64,000 nucleotides of DNA from Plut-88900 sp965116945. GTDB taxonomy: Bacteria > Chloroflexota > Dehalococcoidia > Plut-88900. The notes under the pieces were generated by a model, which had not been told where the DNA came from, searched no databases, and worked only from the letters and a program-made list of their open reading frames with translations. The DNA lies in assembly GCA_965116945.1 (NCBI GenBank), contig OZ220734.1, forward strand, positions 2,356,001-2,420,000. The letters are read 5' to 3'. Below, piece after piece: positions 34,964 through 43,658 of this stretch. The position numbers were made by a program, and so were the translations under genes. The first letter of the stretch is position 1. Each line of letters begins with the position of its first letter.

Positions 34964-36301
34964 ATGACCACGACCAGACCCGCCTTTCTGAACGAGCCCT
35001 TCGCCGCCTACTATCACCGCGAGGTGCCTGAGGAGGACCCGGAACTCACCCACACGGGCCCCGGCACCCCCTGCGGCGAGTACCTGCGCCGTTTCTGGCA
35101 GCCCGTGGCGCACTCCGCCGACCTCAAAGACCTCCCAGTACCACTCACCATCATGGGCGAGGACCTGGTCGCGTTCCGGGACAAGGGTGGGGATGTGGGA
35201 CTGCTTGAGATGCACTGCGCCCACCGGGGCACTTCCCTTGAATTCGGCGTCATCGAGGATCACGGGATACGGTGCTGCTATCACGGCTGGCAGTTCGACG
35301 TGGACGGCTCGATTCTCGATACGCCCGGTGAACCCCCGACCTCAACACTCAAAGACAGGCTGCGACAGGGCGCTTACCCCGTCCACGAGTATCGGGGCCT
35401 GGTCTTCGCATACATGGGCCCTCCAGAGAAAAAGCCCTCGTTCCCCGTCTACGACGTTTTCGAGAGGCCCGGCTTCCGGCTGGAGGTCGGGACTTATAAC
35501 GTGAAGCACTGCAACTGGCTCCAGATCATGGACAACGTTGTCGATCCCGTCCACGAGAGTTTCCTCCACGCCCGGGTCAGCAACGTCCAGTTCACCGATG
35601 CCGAGGGTCGGCCTATGGAGGGGCTGAAGGACGTGGGAGAGTTCGACGTGATGGAGACACCAGTCGGGCTGAATTGCTTCCAGACCCGGCGTGTCGGGCC
35701 CGACATCTGGTCCCGCACCATCGAGTGGGTCATCCCCAACATTGCCCAGATCCCCGATCCCCGTGTGCTCCCACCAGAATACACGAATGGCCAAGAGATG
35801 CTTTGCGCTCTCCCTAGAATTTTCCGCTGGCGTGTCCCAAAAAACGACACCGAGACTCTCGAATTCACCTTCGTCCGCGTGCCGGAGGGCGAGGAAGACG
35901 AGTACACAAAGAACCCTGGCTTTGCGGTCGCCGCTCAGCTGGCGGGCCGGGCACGATCCTACGAGGAGCGGCAGCGCTACCCCGCCGACTACGACGCGCA
36001 GGTCGGGCAACGTTTGATAGCAAGGCATGCCCTTGAACACCTCGCCACAACCGACAAGGGCGTTATCCGGATGCGTAGGATGATGCGTGAAGGCATCCGC
36101 GCCGTGGCCCGCGGCGAAGACCCGAAGGGCCTGGATATGTCGGGGGAAGGGCCCATATCAACCTACGGCAACGATACCGTGCTGAAGGTTGCCTATGAGG
36201 GTTCGGAGGATGGAGACAGGGAGTTAGTGCGGGAGACGGGGTTGAAGCTGGCTGAAGGGTTTATTGACAAACCGCCGAGTCGGGTGAAGGGAAGTCGTTA
36301 A
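34964..36301 (+). CDS. Rieske [2Fe-2S] oxygenase alpha subunit, phthalate-dioxygenase-like
   Basis: The 445-residue protein has Rieske ligands C85-x-H87 (HCAHRG) and C104-x2-H107 (CCYHGW), and a mononuclear iron site in NVVDPVHESFLHA (H197, H202). The long C-terminal part with IRMRRMMREGIRAVARG is typical of phthalate 4,5-dioxygenase and related O-demethylases. It should oxygenate an aromatic or cyclic carboxylate. No ferredoxin reductase gene is present. It is directly downstream of the luciferase-like gene (8-nt gap), an unusual two-oxygenase unit. Confidence 0.9.
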   Translation: MTTTRPAFLNEPFAAYYHREVPEEDPELTHTGPGTPCGEYLRRFWQPVAHSADLKDLPVPLTIMGEDLVAFRDKGGDVGLLEMHCAHRGTSLEFGVIEDHGIRCCYHGWQFDVDGSILDTPGEPPTSTLKDRLRQGAYPVHEYRGLVFAYMGPPEKKPSFPVYDVFERPGFRLEVGTYNVKHCNWLQIMDNVVDPVHESFLHARVSNVQFTDAEGRPMEGLKDVGEFDVMETPVGLNCFQTRRVGPDIWSRTIEWVIPNIAQIPDPRVLPPEYTNGQEMLCALPRIFRWRVPKNDTETLEFTFVRVPEGEEDEYTKNPGFAVAAQLAGRARSYEERQRYPADYDAQVGQRLIARHALEHLATTDKGVIRMRRMMREGIRAVARGEDPKGLDMSGEGPISTYGNDTVLKVAYEGSEDGDRELVRETGLKLAEGFIDKPPSRVKGSR

Positions 36302-36313
36302 CACCCGGGGCAA

Positions 36314-37273
36314 TCAACCGCCTGTCTGCATAACCTGCCCCGACACCAAGGCACTTAGTTGCGGCGCCTCTCCCGCCCAAAACTTCAACAGGAACCCATC
36401 CGGGTCCCGAATCGCCACCCCTCGACTCCCACTCCCAAGAAACTCCTTGTCCAGCATCACGCCCGACCCTTCCAGCTTGTGTCTGCTCTCTTCAAGCTCC
36501 GCATCATTCCACACCTCAAACCCCGCGTGGTGCAGACCCGTGTTTCCCGCTTCGGAGGTCGATTTGAGAATAATGTGCCCGTTCTTGGCGGTCCCGCCAA
36601 GTTCTACACAGTCTTCGGTGACACTCCCGTACAGCACCCGTAACCCGAGCACTTCGGTATAGAAATGTAGAGACGCTTCAATATCATTCACGCTCAGTGC
36701 AGCATGGGTAATGCGCTTGGGTTGGAACACAGCCCCCTCCACCCGACGCAGCTCCGGGTCTTCGTAGTAATTGCGGGAGTCGATTGCCGTGAAGCGGGGC
36801 GGGGCTCCGGGGGTCCAGTCGGGCTCTCCGTAGCGCACGGTGCGGCCATCCCCGCGTATCTTGCGCCACTCCTTCGTCGAGTCTGAGTAGATTTCAATGC
36901 CGTTCCCATCCGGGTCCCGGGTGTATAGGCTTCGAGTAATATCGTGGTCTGCAACGCGGAACCCCTGTCCCGAGTCCACCGCCGCCCGGTACCCTTCAAC
37001 CAGGTCGGCCTCACTCTCCAGTTCAAAGGCCAGGTGGTTCAGCTTTGGAGCGTCGGGATGCCGAAACACCGCAATGTCGTGATGCGTGTTTCCGTTGCTC
37101 AGGAACCCCCCGACCGCCGGGCCCTCAAAGTTGTCCATCGCAGCCTTCCGGTACACGACTTCCAGGCCGACCACGCGGTTGTAGAACTCCAGCGACCTCT
37201 CAACGTCCGTGACAAAGAGGTTGGCGTGCCCCAGCCGACGCGCCCGGAAGAAAGGCGCCTTGACCCGCGTCAA
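36314..37273 (-). CDS. VOC-family extradiol-dioxygenase-like protein
   Basis: The 319-residue protein has two paired VOC modules: one beginning RLGHANLFVTDVERSLEFY and one beginning RITHAALSVNDIEASLHFY. A module-ending Glu is seen in DPDGNGIEIY; the last module reads DPDGFLLKFW, with Lys where the metal Glu is usual. It resembles catechol 2,3-dioxygenase-type proteins in layout, but the metal set in the second domain is incomplete. The TTG start overlaps the stop of the MBL gene (TTGA), so the two are translationally coupled. Confidence 0.78.
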   Translation of the reverse strand: MTRVKAPFFRARRLGHANLFVTDVERSLEFYNRVVGLEVVYRKAAMDNFEGPAVGGFLSNGNTHHDIAVFRHPDAPKLNHLAFELESEADLVEGYRAAVDSGQGFRVADHDITRSLYTRDPDGNGIEIYSDSTKEWRKIRGDGRTVRYGEPDWTPGAPPRFTAIDSRNYYEDPELRRVEGAVFQPKRITHAALSVNDIEASLHFYTEVLGLRVLYGSVTEDCVELGGTAKNGHIILKSTSEAGNTGLHHAGFEVWNDAELEESRHKLEGSGVMLDKEFLGSGSRGVAIRDPDGFLLKFWAGEAPQLSALVSGQVMQTGG

Positions 37274-38142
37274 GAAGTACGATCCTCAAATGATCCGCCC
37301 CGGAACTCTATAAACATTCGTCTGGCATTGATGTAGTTCCTCTCGGGCTCTTCCCAGCCTTCCAGTTCACCCAAAGTGAAAGAGGCTGCAGCATCATCGG
37401 GGCCCTTGCCCATGCGGAAGTACTGCTTGCAGTGTTTCTTTAGCCTCCTGAAGTAGCGCTGTGTCCAACCGATGACATCCTTGTTCGCAACCGGTCCATG
37501 CCCCGTGACCAGAGTCTCGATATCCATGTGATTTCGGAGACCCTTGGTAACCTTTATCCAGTTAGAGACGTGGCCGTCTGCGGCCAGCGGGACCAGGTAT
37601 TGGAAGGCCACGTCTCCCGTGAACAGGATCTTCTCCTCCGGCAGGTACACGAGCGTATCGCCGAAGGTGTGTGCGGGGCCCGGGTGGATTAGGTCAACGG
37701 AGCGGTTGCCCAGGTGCACTGTCATCTTGTCGGAATACGTTACGGTTGGGGGAGTAAGTTCAAGTTTGCGCCAGTCATCTTCGTACTGTGGCCACCGTTC
37801 GATGAGGACCTCGGGATCGGCACCCCGACGTATCAAGGAGTCTCGACACCCATCGTGCCCGACAATGTTGGCCCCAGGCCGGTAGAACTGGTTCCCAAAG
37901 GCGTGGTCAGCGTGATGATGAGTGTCCACAACGTGGCGTACCGGTTTGTCGGTAACCTTCCGCACGTCCTCCAAGAAAGCCTCGACCATGCTGCCAACCA
38001 TCATGGCGTCGACCACCAGGCATTCTTCGTCGCCCACTATCAGCCCCGAGTTGCAGATATCCCATCCGATGCCCTCGCGGATATAGGCGAACACCCCGTC
38101 GCCGATTTCCTGAAGCCCGGTCTTGTAGTCGTACGTCGCCAT
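37270..38142 (-). CDS. Metallo-beta-lactamase-fold hydrolase
   Basis: The 290-residue protein has the zinc motif H75-x-H77-x-D79-H80 (THHHADHAFG), a third His in PGPAHTFGDT, the bridging Asp in LFTGDVAF and the last His in VTGHGPV. It is a soluble MBL-fold hydrolase without a signal peptide. Substrates in this group include thioesters, lactones and quorum-type molecules. It is the first gene of a two-gene operon with the VOC protein, suggesting hydrolysis of a product or precursor of that enzyme. Confidence 0.85.
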   Translation of the reverse strand: MATYDYKTGLQEIGDGVFAYIREGIGWDICNSGLIVGDEECLVVDAMMVGSMVEAFLEDVRKVTDKPVRHVVDTHHHADHAFGNQFYRPGANIVGHDGCRDSLIRRGADPEVLIERWPQYEDDWRKLELTPPTVTYSDKMTVHLGNRSVDLIHPGPAHTFGDTLVYLPEEKILFTGDVAFQYLVPLAADGHVSNWIKVTKGLRNHMDIETLVTGHGPVANKDVIGWTQRYFRRLKKHCKQYFRMGKGPDDAAASFTLGELEGWEEPERNYINARRMFIEFRGGSFEDRTS

Positions 38143-38233
38143 GTTTACCTCTTCCTTACGTGGACTTGCGGTGGAGACATATTACCCCAATAGCCGGGGT
38201 TATCGATAGGAGGGTCGCAAGTCGTGATAATAT

Positions 38234-38258
38234 GGGCCGGGCCCCTCGGCCCGAGGAG
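38234..38258 (+). promoter_or_regulatory. Hairpin abutting the SDR ribosome-binding site
   Basis: GGGCCG (38234-38239) and CGGCCC (38247-38252) can form a 6-bp hairpin directly next to the Shine-Dalgarno GAGGAG (38253-38258), seven bases before the ATG at 38265. It may affect access of ribosomes, or it may be chance in GC-rich DNA. Confidence 0.3.
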
Positions 38259-38264
38259 TAAATT

Positions 38265-39116
38265 ATGGGAAAACTGGACGGTAAAGTAGCAATTGTCACG
38301 GGAGCCAGCCGGGGTATCGGAGCGGAGATAAGCAGGCTGTTCGCCGCGGAAGGGGGCCAGGTCGTGTGCGTGGCCCGTACCCTGAAAGAGGGCGACCACA
38401 TCCTGGAAGGTTCCCTCGAAATGACGTGCGCTCAGATCCGGGAGTCGGGGGGCGAGGCTACGCCCATCGCCGCCAACATCTCTCTCCCAGAAGACTGTGA
38501 GCGCCTAATTGAAGATACCAAGGCCGCCTACGGCCCCGCCGACGTCCTGGTCAACAACGCCGCCCTGACCTACTTCATCCCCATCAAAGACTACCCGCTT
38601 AACCGCTGGATGCGCACCTGGGCGGTCAACATCCACGCTCCTTTCCTGCTCAGCCAGCTCGTACTCCCCGACATGATCGACAAGAAGAGCGGCAGCATAG
38701 TCAACATCTCATCCAGCTCCGCCATTGGCCCGGGCCGAGGCCCCTACGATGAAAAGTCCAAGGAGGACATCGGGGATACCTGCTATGGCGCCGAGAAGGC
38801 CGCCCTTGAACGGTTCACCCAGGGCCTTGCCCTTGAAGTCTTCGAATATGGTGTTTCGGTAACCTGCCTTTCGCCCTCCGTAGTAGTCCCGACCCCCGGC
38901 ACCCTCTACCACAAACTGGTCGACAGCATGGAAGACCCCCGAGGCGAACACCCTGAGCTCATGGCCAAGGCTACCCTCCTCCTTGCCACCGAGCCCCTGG
39001 ACAAGATAACCGGCCGGGTCACCTACACCCAGGAGATACTGAAGGAGTACGAGATGATGGAAGGCGGGCAGGGCGTCGGCGTTTCCGAGCCGGGTTCCGG
39101 GTATAGCCAGATTTAG
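38265..39116 (+). CDS. Short-chain dehydrogenase/reductase (SDR)
   Basis: The 283-residue protein has the NAD(P) motif TGASRGIG (12-19), the NNAA segment, the catalytic Ser in VNISSSSA (150-152) and Y174-x3-K178 (YGAEK). It should oxidise or reduce an alcohol/ketone. A basic Arg after the glycine motif (CVARTL) would suit NADP. GAGGAG precedes the ATG. The flavin monooxygenase gene starts 1 nt after its stop, so they form a tight pair. Confidence 0.88.
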   Translation: MGKLDGKVAIVTGASRGIGAEISRLFAAEGGQVVCVARTLKEGDHILEGSLEMTCAQIRESGGEATPIAANISLPEDCERLIEDTKAAYGPADVLVNNAALTYFIPIKDYPLNRWMRTWAVNIHAPFLLSQLVLPDMIDKKSGSIVNISSSSAIGPGRGPYDEKSKEDIGDTCYGAEKAALERFTQGLALEVFEYGVSVTCLSPSVVVPTPGTLYHKLVDSMEDPRGEHPELMAKATLLLATEPLDKITGRVTYTQEILKEYEMMEGGQGVGVSEPGSGYSQI

Positions 39117-39117
39117 G

Positions 39118-40278
39118 ATGGACGCTGCGCTCGCGAAGATCGGCTCTTTTCTGGAAGCGGCGCGCGGCCTTCAACCGCTGGTACGGGAGTCCGCCGGAGA
39201 AGGGACCCTGCATCGAGAACTTGCGAAGGAGGTGGCCGAAGCGATTACCGACGGCGGGTTTTTCCGCATGCTTGTGCCCCGGGCCCTGGGCGGCTACGAA
39301 ATCGACTATCCCGATTATCTCAAAGTCGTCCAGACCTTCGCAGAGGCCGACGGCTCAACCGGCTGGTGCGTGAACCAGAACACTGTCCTCGCCCTGCAGG
39401 CCCCCAAGATCCCGGAACCCACGGCCCGACAAATTTGGAGCGACGAGCGCGCCGTCCTCGCCAACGGCCCGCCCATTCAGGCCGACGCGATCCCCGTCGA
39501 AGGTGGCTACCGGCTAACGGGAAGCTGGCGTTTCAGCAGTGGCTGCCATCACGCAAACTGGATGATCGCTCTCGTCCCGAAGAACAAGATCGGGGTCCGG
39601 ATGCGCTCCCGCAGCCCCGACGACCTGCTCCTGGTCATGCCGAAGGAGCAGGTGAAGTTCGTCGATGTCTGGGACGTGAACGGCCTTCGGGGCACGGGAA
39701 GTTTCAACTTCGAAATTGATGACCTCTTCGTACCGGAGTCCCACACCTTCTTCTGGAGCCAGAAACCCTGGGACGATGGGCCCCTTTACGCAATTCCCAT
39801 GACCCTCATATTCTGCTCCGGGTTCGGGTGCGTGGCCTTGGGCGTAGCCAGAGCGGGACTCGACGCAGCCATCGCGCTTGGAAACCGCAAGCGAGCCGAG
39901 CGCGAGGGCTCCCTGCTCAGAGACAAGTCCACCTTTCAGCTGGGCATAGGACAGGCCGAGGCTACGTGGCGCTCCGCCAGGGCCTTCCTTTTCGAAGCTG
40001 CGGAAGCGGCATGGGAGTCGGTCTCCTCGAAGGGCACACTGACGCTGGACGAGCGGATCAAGCTGCGGCTGGCCAGCACTCATGCCATACGGGTCGGGGC
40101 GCAGGTCACGGACATGGCCTACAACCTCTGTGGCTCAGACGCCATCTTCGAGCGCAACCCGATCCAGCGCCGGTTCCAGGACTCCCACGTCATAACCCAG
40201 CAGATCCAGGGCCGCTTCGAGCACTACGAAAAAGCCGGTCAGTACTTCCTCGGCATGGAACCCGAGGGAGAGTTCTAA
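39118..40278 (+). CDS. Acyl-CoA-dehydrogenase-fold flavin monooxygenase (HsaA/group D type)
   Basis: The 386-residue protein has the acyl-CoA dehydrogenase fold but the pattern of two-component hydroxylases: GGFFRMLVPRALGGYE, then YRLTGSWRFSSGCHHANW and the C-terminal QRRFQDSHVITQQIQGRFE with the hydroxylase-type His. It lacks the catalytic Glu motif of true dehydrogenases. It likely hydroxylates a phenolic or similar substrate with reduced flavin from a separate reductase not seen here. It is coupled to the SDR (ATG follows the stop by 1 nt). Confidence 0.85.
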   Translation: MDAALAKIGSFLEAARGLQPLVRESAGEGTLHRELAKEVAEAITDGGFFRMLVPRALGGYEIDYPDYLKVVQTFAEADGSTGWCVNQNTVLALQAPKIPEPTARQIWSDERAVLANGPPIQADAIPVEGGYRLTGSWRFSSGCHHANWMIALVPKNKIGVRMRSRSPDDLLLVMPKEQVKFVDVWDVNGLRGTGSFNFEIDDLFVPESHTFFWSQKPWDDGPLYAIPMTLIFCSGFGCVALGVARAGLDAAIALGNRKRAEREGSLLRDKSTFQLGIGQAEATWRSARAFLFEAAEAAWESVSSKGTLTLDERIKLRLASTHAIRVGAQVTDMAYNLCGSDAIFERNPIQRRFQDSHVITQQIQGRFEHYEKAGQYFLGMEPEGEF

Positions 40279-40289
40279 CTCCCTCCCCT

Positions 40290-41462
40290 CTACGGCCCCT
40301 CCTGGTCGAACGTCCTCAAGGCTCGAGGCGGCGGCTGTACGTAGCCTTCCGCTTCCAGCTTCGACTCATCCAGCTCGATTCCCAGCCCGGGTGTTTGGGG
40401 CAACTCAATGTAGCCGTCCTTCACCCGGATTGGGTCGACCGTGATGTCGTTGGCCTTTTCGGCAAAGTTTATGAAGTACTCCGTGATCAGGAAGTTCGGG
40501 ATGCACACCGACACCTGCACCGTCGACGCTAAGGCTACCGAAGTACTGTTGTAGTTGTGCGGAGATACGGCCACGTAGTGCGGCTCGGCCATCGCCGCTA
40601 TCTCTTTCAGCTCCAGGATTCCACCGCAGTTCGCCACGTCCGGATTGATTATGTCAACGGCCCGGTTGTCGAAGACCTCGCGGAAAGCGGCCTTGCCGTA
40701 AAGGGCTTCTCCTGTTACAACGGGAATGTCGATCTGCCCCCTGACCTCCGCCATAGCCTTTAGGTTCTCAGACGGAACGGGTTCCTCATACCAGAAGGGC
40801 CTGAACCGCTCGACCTGCTTTGCCACCCGCACCGCGTTCATCGGCGACAGCCGCCTGTGCACTTCAATCAGGATGTCCACCTTCTCCCCCACCGCCCCCC
40901 GCACCGCCGCGATATTCTCAACGGCGGCCTCCTCGACCTCCTTGTCCACGTACAGCCGCCACGGCCCGGGAAACGGATCGAATTTCAACGCAGTGAAGCC
41001 TTGCTCCACCACCTCCCGGGCCATGGTGGCGTAGTCCTCGGGGTCCTTCGCCCCGCCGTACCAGCCGTTGGCGTAGACCCGGATTTTATCCCGACACGCT
41101 CCGCCTAGTAGCTGGTACACCGGCACGCCCAATTTCTTCCCGACCACGTCCCACATCGCCTGCTCTATCCCGCTTAGCGCACAATAGAACTCCATTGACC
41201 CCCGACGCCCCGCATAGTCATCATAGGCCATCTGGGTGGTGTGCTTGATGTTGAAGGGGTCTCGCCCCACCAGGTACCGGGTCATCTCCTCAACGTGGGC
41301 CTGGATAGCCCGGTCCCGGTCGAGCTGCGTGTAGCACTCGCCCCACCCGTGGATGCCCTCGTCCGTCTCAACCTTGACGAAGAGCCAGTGCTTCCCGCCG
41401 ATCATTCCCGCTCGATGGCCCTTGGAGTAGACGAGGTACGACTTTATGTTTTCAATTTTCAC
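40290..41462 (-). CDS. Enolase-superfamily sugar-acid dehydratase-like protein
   Basis: This 390-residue protein has the mandelate racemase/muconate lactonising layout: capping domain, catalytic Lys in FTALKFDPF, metal ligands in ILIEVHRRL, FWYEEPVP and VVTGEALYG, and a His in AVSPHNYNS. The SPHN motif and general pattern fit the D-galactonate dehydratase subgroup. It should dehydrate an acid sugar or similar compound. The GTG start follows GGGGAA. It is followed 14 nt upstream by the triple RidA-like gene on the same strand, so they are probably one operon. Confidence 0.87.
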   Translation of the reverse strand: MKIENIKSYLVYSKGHRAGMIGGKHWLFVKVETDEGIHGWGECYTQLDRDRAIQAHVEEMTRYLVGRDPFNIKHTTQMAYDDYAGRRGSMEFYCALSGIEQAMWDVVGKKLGVPVYQLLGGACRDKIRVYANGWYGGAKDPEDYATMAREVVEQGFTALKFDPFPGPWRLYVDKEVEEAAVENIAAVRGAVGEKVDILIEVHRRLSPMNAVRVAKQVERFRPFWYEEPVPSENLKAMAEVRGQIDIPVVTGEALYGKAAFREVFDNRAVDIINPDVANCGGILELKEIAAMAEPHYVAVSPHNYNSTSVALASTVQVSVCIPNFLITEYFINFAEKANDITVDPIRVKDGYIELPQTPGLGIELDESKLEAEGYVQPPPRALRTFDQEGP

Positions 41463-41476
41463 GCCAGATTCCCCGT

Positions 41477-42736
41477 TCAGTCGACCACAGCTATCGCCTC
41501 GATCTCTATCAGGGCCTGAGGATCGAGAAGCCGGTTTACGACGGTGGTGGAAGCGGCGGGAAGCTCAGACCCAAAGAACTCCCGACGCACGTCGATTGCC
41601 TTTTGGTAGTTCGGCAGGGCCGCTTCATCTATGTAGTCGGTGACCTTGAGCACGTCCTTGAAGTTGGCGCCGCCGGCCTCCAGGACCTCAGCGATGTTCT
41701 GGTAGGTCTGTCGAGTCTGAGCTTCCAGGTCTCCAATGGCAAGAGCGTTGGTCTCCGGGTCATGCCCCGTCTCCCCGGAAACGAAAAACAGCTTGCCCTT
41801 CTTCACGCCCGGTAGGAACGTAATTCCCCTGGCGTGAGCCCTGTCTGCAAGCACCGTCTCCTTCTTCCCGCCCTTAACCGCAATCAGGTTGATCTCGATC
41901 ATCCACTCGGGGGCATTCAATGCAAGACATACGACACCCGTGGACGCAGGGAAATCATTCCCGAAAAACTCCCGACGCAGATCGGCGGTTTGCCGGTAGA
42001 AGGGTCGGGCGGCGGGGATAATGTAGTCTCGGACCATGATAACGTCATCGCGGGTCATTCCTCCTTCCGCCAGGATCATGTCAAACTTCTCGAACAGGTA
42101 CTTCGTCTGCTCGTAGAGTGACCACGGGCAGGCCCGCTCATCATTCTCGTCGATGTACCAGGGCGCCTGCCCTGCGCTCCACAGGATGTCGCTCTTCAGA
42201 ACGCCGGGCCGGTTCGTACCGCTCTCGTAGGACGCAATGGTCTTCTCAGGGAAGGGCGGGTAGCCGGGGTTGATGTACTTCTTCTCGCCGGGGCTGATGT
42301 CCAGCACGAGGTCGACGCTCCAGATGGCGTTCAGGTTAAGGTTGCCCTGCATGTACAGGCCCGTCCCCGGCGCATAGTTCGGCCCGAAATTGCTCCGCCA
42401 CGTGTCCGGGGAAACAGTGGGTGACGACCGGAAGGCCCGCTTGTAGTGGGACAATGGCGGACTTCCCGCCGCCGACGTGAATACCGTGCGGTTTGTCATG
42501 TCGTATGGTGTCCCGCCACAGGCCTCGATCAGGAGTTTGTGCTTCTCCATGATCACGTCCATCTGCTCCACCGCGTCTCCCATGCACTCGATCTTCCCGG
42601 TCTGGGGGTTTTCCCGCTCCGCCGTCTGCCCTGACAGATAGAGGATGCCGTTCTTCTCCGCTCCCAGCGAGTACGGCATTTTCGAATGATCGAAATAGGG
42701 CCAGTTAGCCGGGTTTATGAGCCTTCGTTCCGCCAT
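41477..42736 (-). CDS. Protein of three fused RidA (YjgF/YER057c/UK114) units
   Basis: RidA proteins are about 130 residues and form trimers with active sites between subunits. This 419-residue protein appears to contain three such units: about 1-150 (NGILYLSGQTA), 165-295 (ILWSAGQAPW, FPASTGVVCLALNAPEWMIEI) and 300-419 (GKLFFVSGETGHD, PAASTTVVNRLLDPQALIEI). The catalytic Arg of classical deaminases, expected at the TRS/PAR position, is absent in the second and third units. It may be a one-chain pseudo-trimer with a different binding role. AAGGAGA precedes the ATG. Confidence 0.8.
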   Translation of the reverse strand: MAERRLINPANWPYFDHSKMPYSLGAEKNGILYLSGQTAERENPQTGKIECMGDAVEQMDVIMEKHKLLIEACGGTPYDMTNRTVFTSAAGSPPLSHYKRAFRSSPTVSPDTWRSNFGPNYAPGTGLYMQGNLNLNAIWSVDLVLDISPGEKKYINPGYPPFPEKTIASYESGTNRPGVLKSDILWSAGQAPWYIDENDERACPWSLYEQTKYLFEKFDMILAEGGMTRDDVIMVRDYIIPAARPFYRQTADLRREFFGNDFPASTGVVCLALNAPEWMIEINLIAVKGGKKETVLADRAHARGITFLPGVKKGKLFFVSGETGHDPETNALAIGDLEAQTRQTYQNIAEVLEAGGANFKDVLKVTDYIDEAALPNYQKAIDVRREFFGSELPAASTTVVNRLLDPQALIEIEAIAVVD

Positions 42737-42791
42737 GTTGTCTCCTTAAGTCTCTGTGTGTCCGGGTTATAGTCTACAAGCGCTAATCTTG

Positions 42792-43619
42792 TTAGTTGGG
42801 AATCGCTTTACGCCATTTCTCGAAGCGGTCCGGGAGGTCTGCCAATTCACTCGACCACGAAACATTGCGCGCATACAACATCGACATCATCTTCTTATTG
42901 GCGGGTACAACCGCACATATCGTAAAACTTCGTGCTGCCAAAATTGAGTTGACCGATGATATTACGGCACCCTGCGGGTTACGGTTATTCGCGTCGTAGG
43001 TAGACAGTTGTACGAGTGTTCCTCCGTTCAGGCTGCTCAAAGCATTAACCATCAACTCAATGTCATCTGGGTAGAGATTGCCCTTCTTTGGAATTGCAAC
43101 CTTGTGTCGGTTGTACATATATGGATCGAACGACACCAGCGTCAGCGCCTCATCTGCCAGCCCCACTTCAGAGGGAGTCGGCAGTCCTTCGGCAAACCTC
43201 TCACGCCAGTCACGCGGGAATAGCTTTGCGTTCTTGCATCTTGCAATTTCACTAACGCATTCAAGTCAAGGCCCGATCTCCGAAATGGTTGTAGGATTCG
43301 TCTCGCACAGCAGTAGAGAGAGGTCGCCTTGCCAGACCTTTTCCACGAATGCGGCGCTATTGGGATAGCCTCCGTTGGGTGCCAGCTCATGCCATACTCG
43401 CTCATAGGTAGACCCACGGTGGTCCGGCAAGCCGTCTTGCACGTAAGCAAACATACAGTCTCTGCTCTTGTTGTCACTGGCCAAAGGCGCCATCGCATGC
43501 CCATCTATGAAATTCAGACTTGAGGTGTGCTTTCCCGCCGCTGCCAACAGTTCGCAGAGCGTCCAGTGTTGCATCAGGTTGCCTACATTGCCCTTGTACG
43601 TGCCCATGCTCTTCGACAC
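42792..43619 (-). pseudogene. Unknown conserved protein interrupted by an in-frame TGA
   Basis: One frame runs from GTG 43619 (or ATG 43607) to 42792, 275 codons, with a single in-frame TGA at 43266-43268. Before it the protein reads KGNVGNLMQHWTLCELL and IDGHAMAPLA; after it, PRDWRERFAEGLPTPSEVG, LVSFDPYMYNRH and STYDANNRNPQG. The GN..N..H start and the DPYMY string recall Rossmann-type adenine methyltransferases such as RlmJ, a weak likeness. The DNA is AT-richer than its neighbours, which suggests transfer. The TGA may be a nonsense mutation (from TGG), a base-call error or, less likely, selenocysteine. Confidence 0.7.
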
Positions 43620-43658
43620 TGCTTTAGGGTAGATGCCTGAAACGGCTCAGGGTTATCC

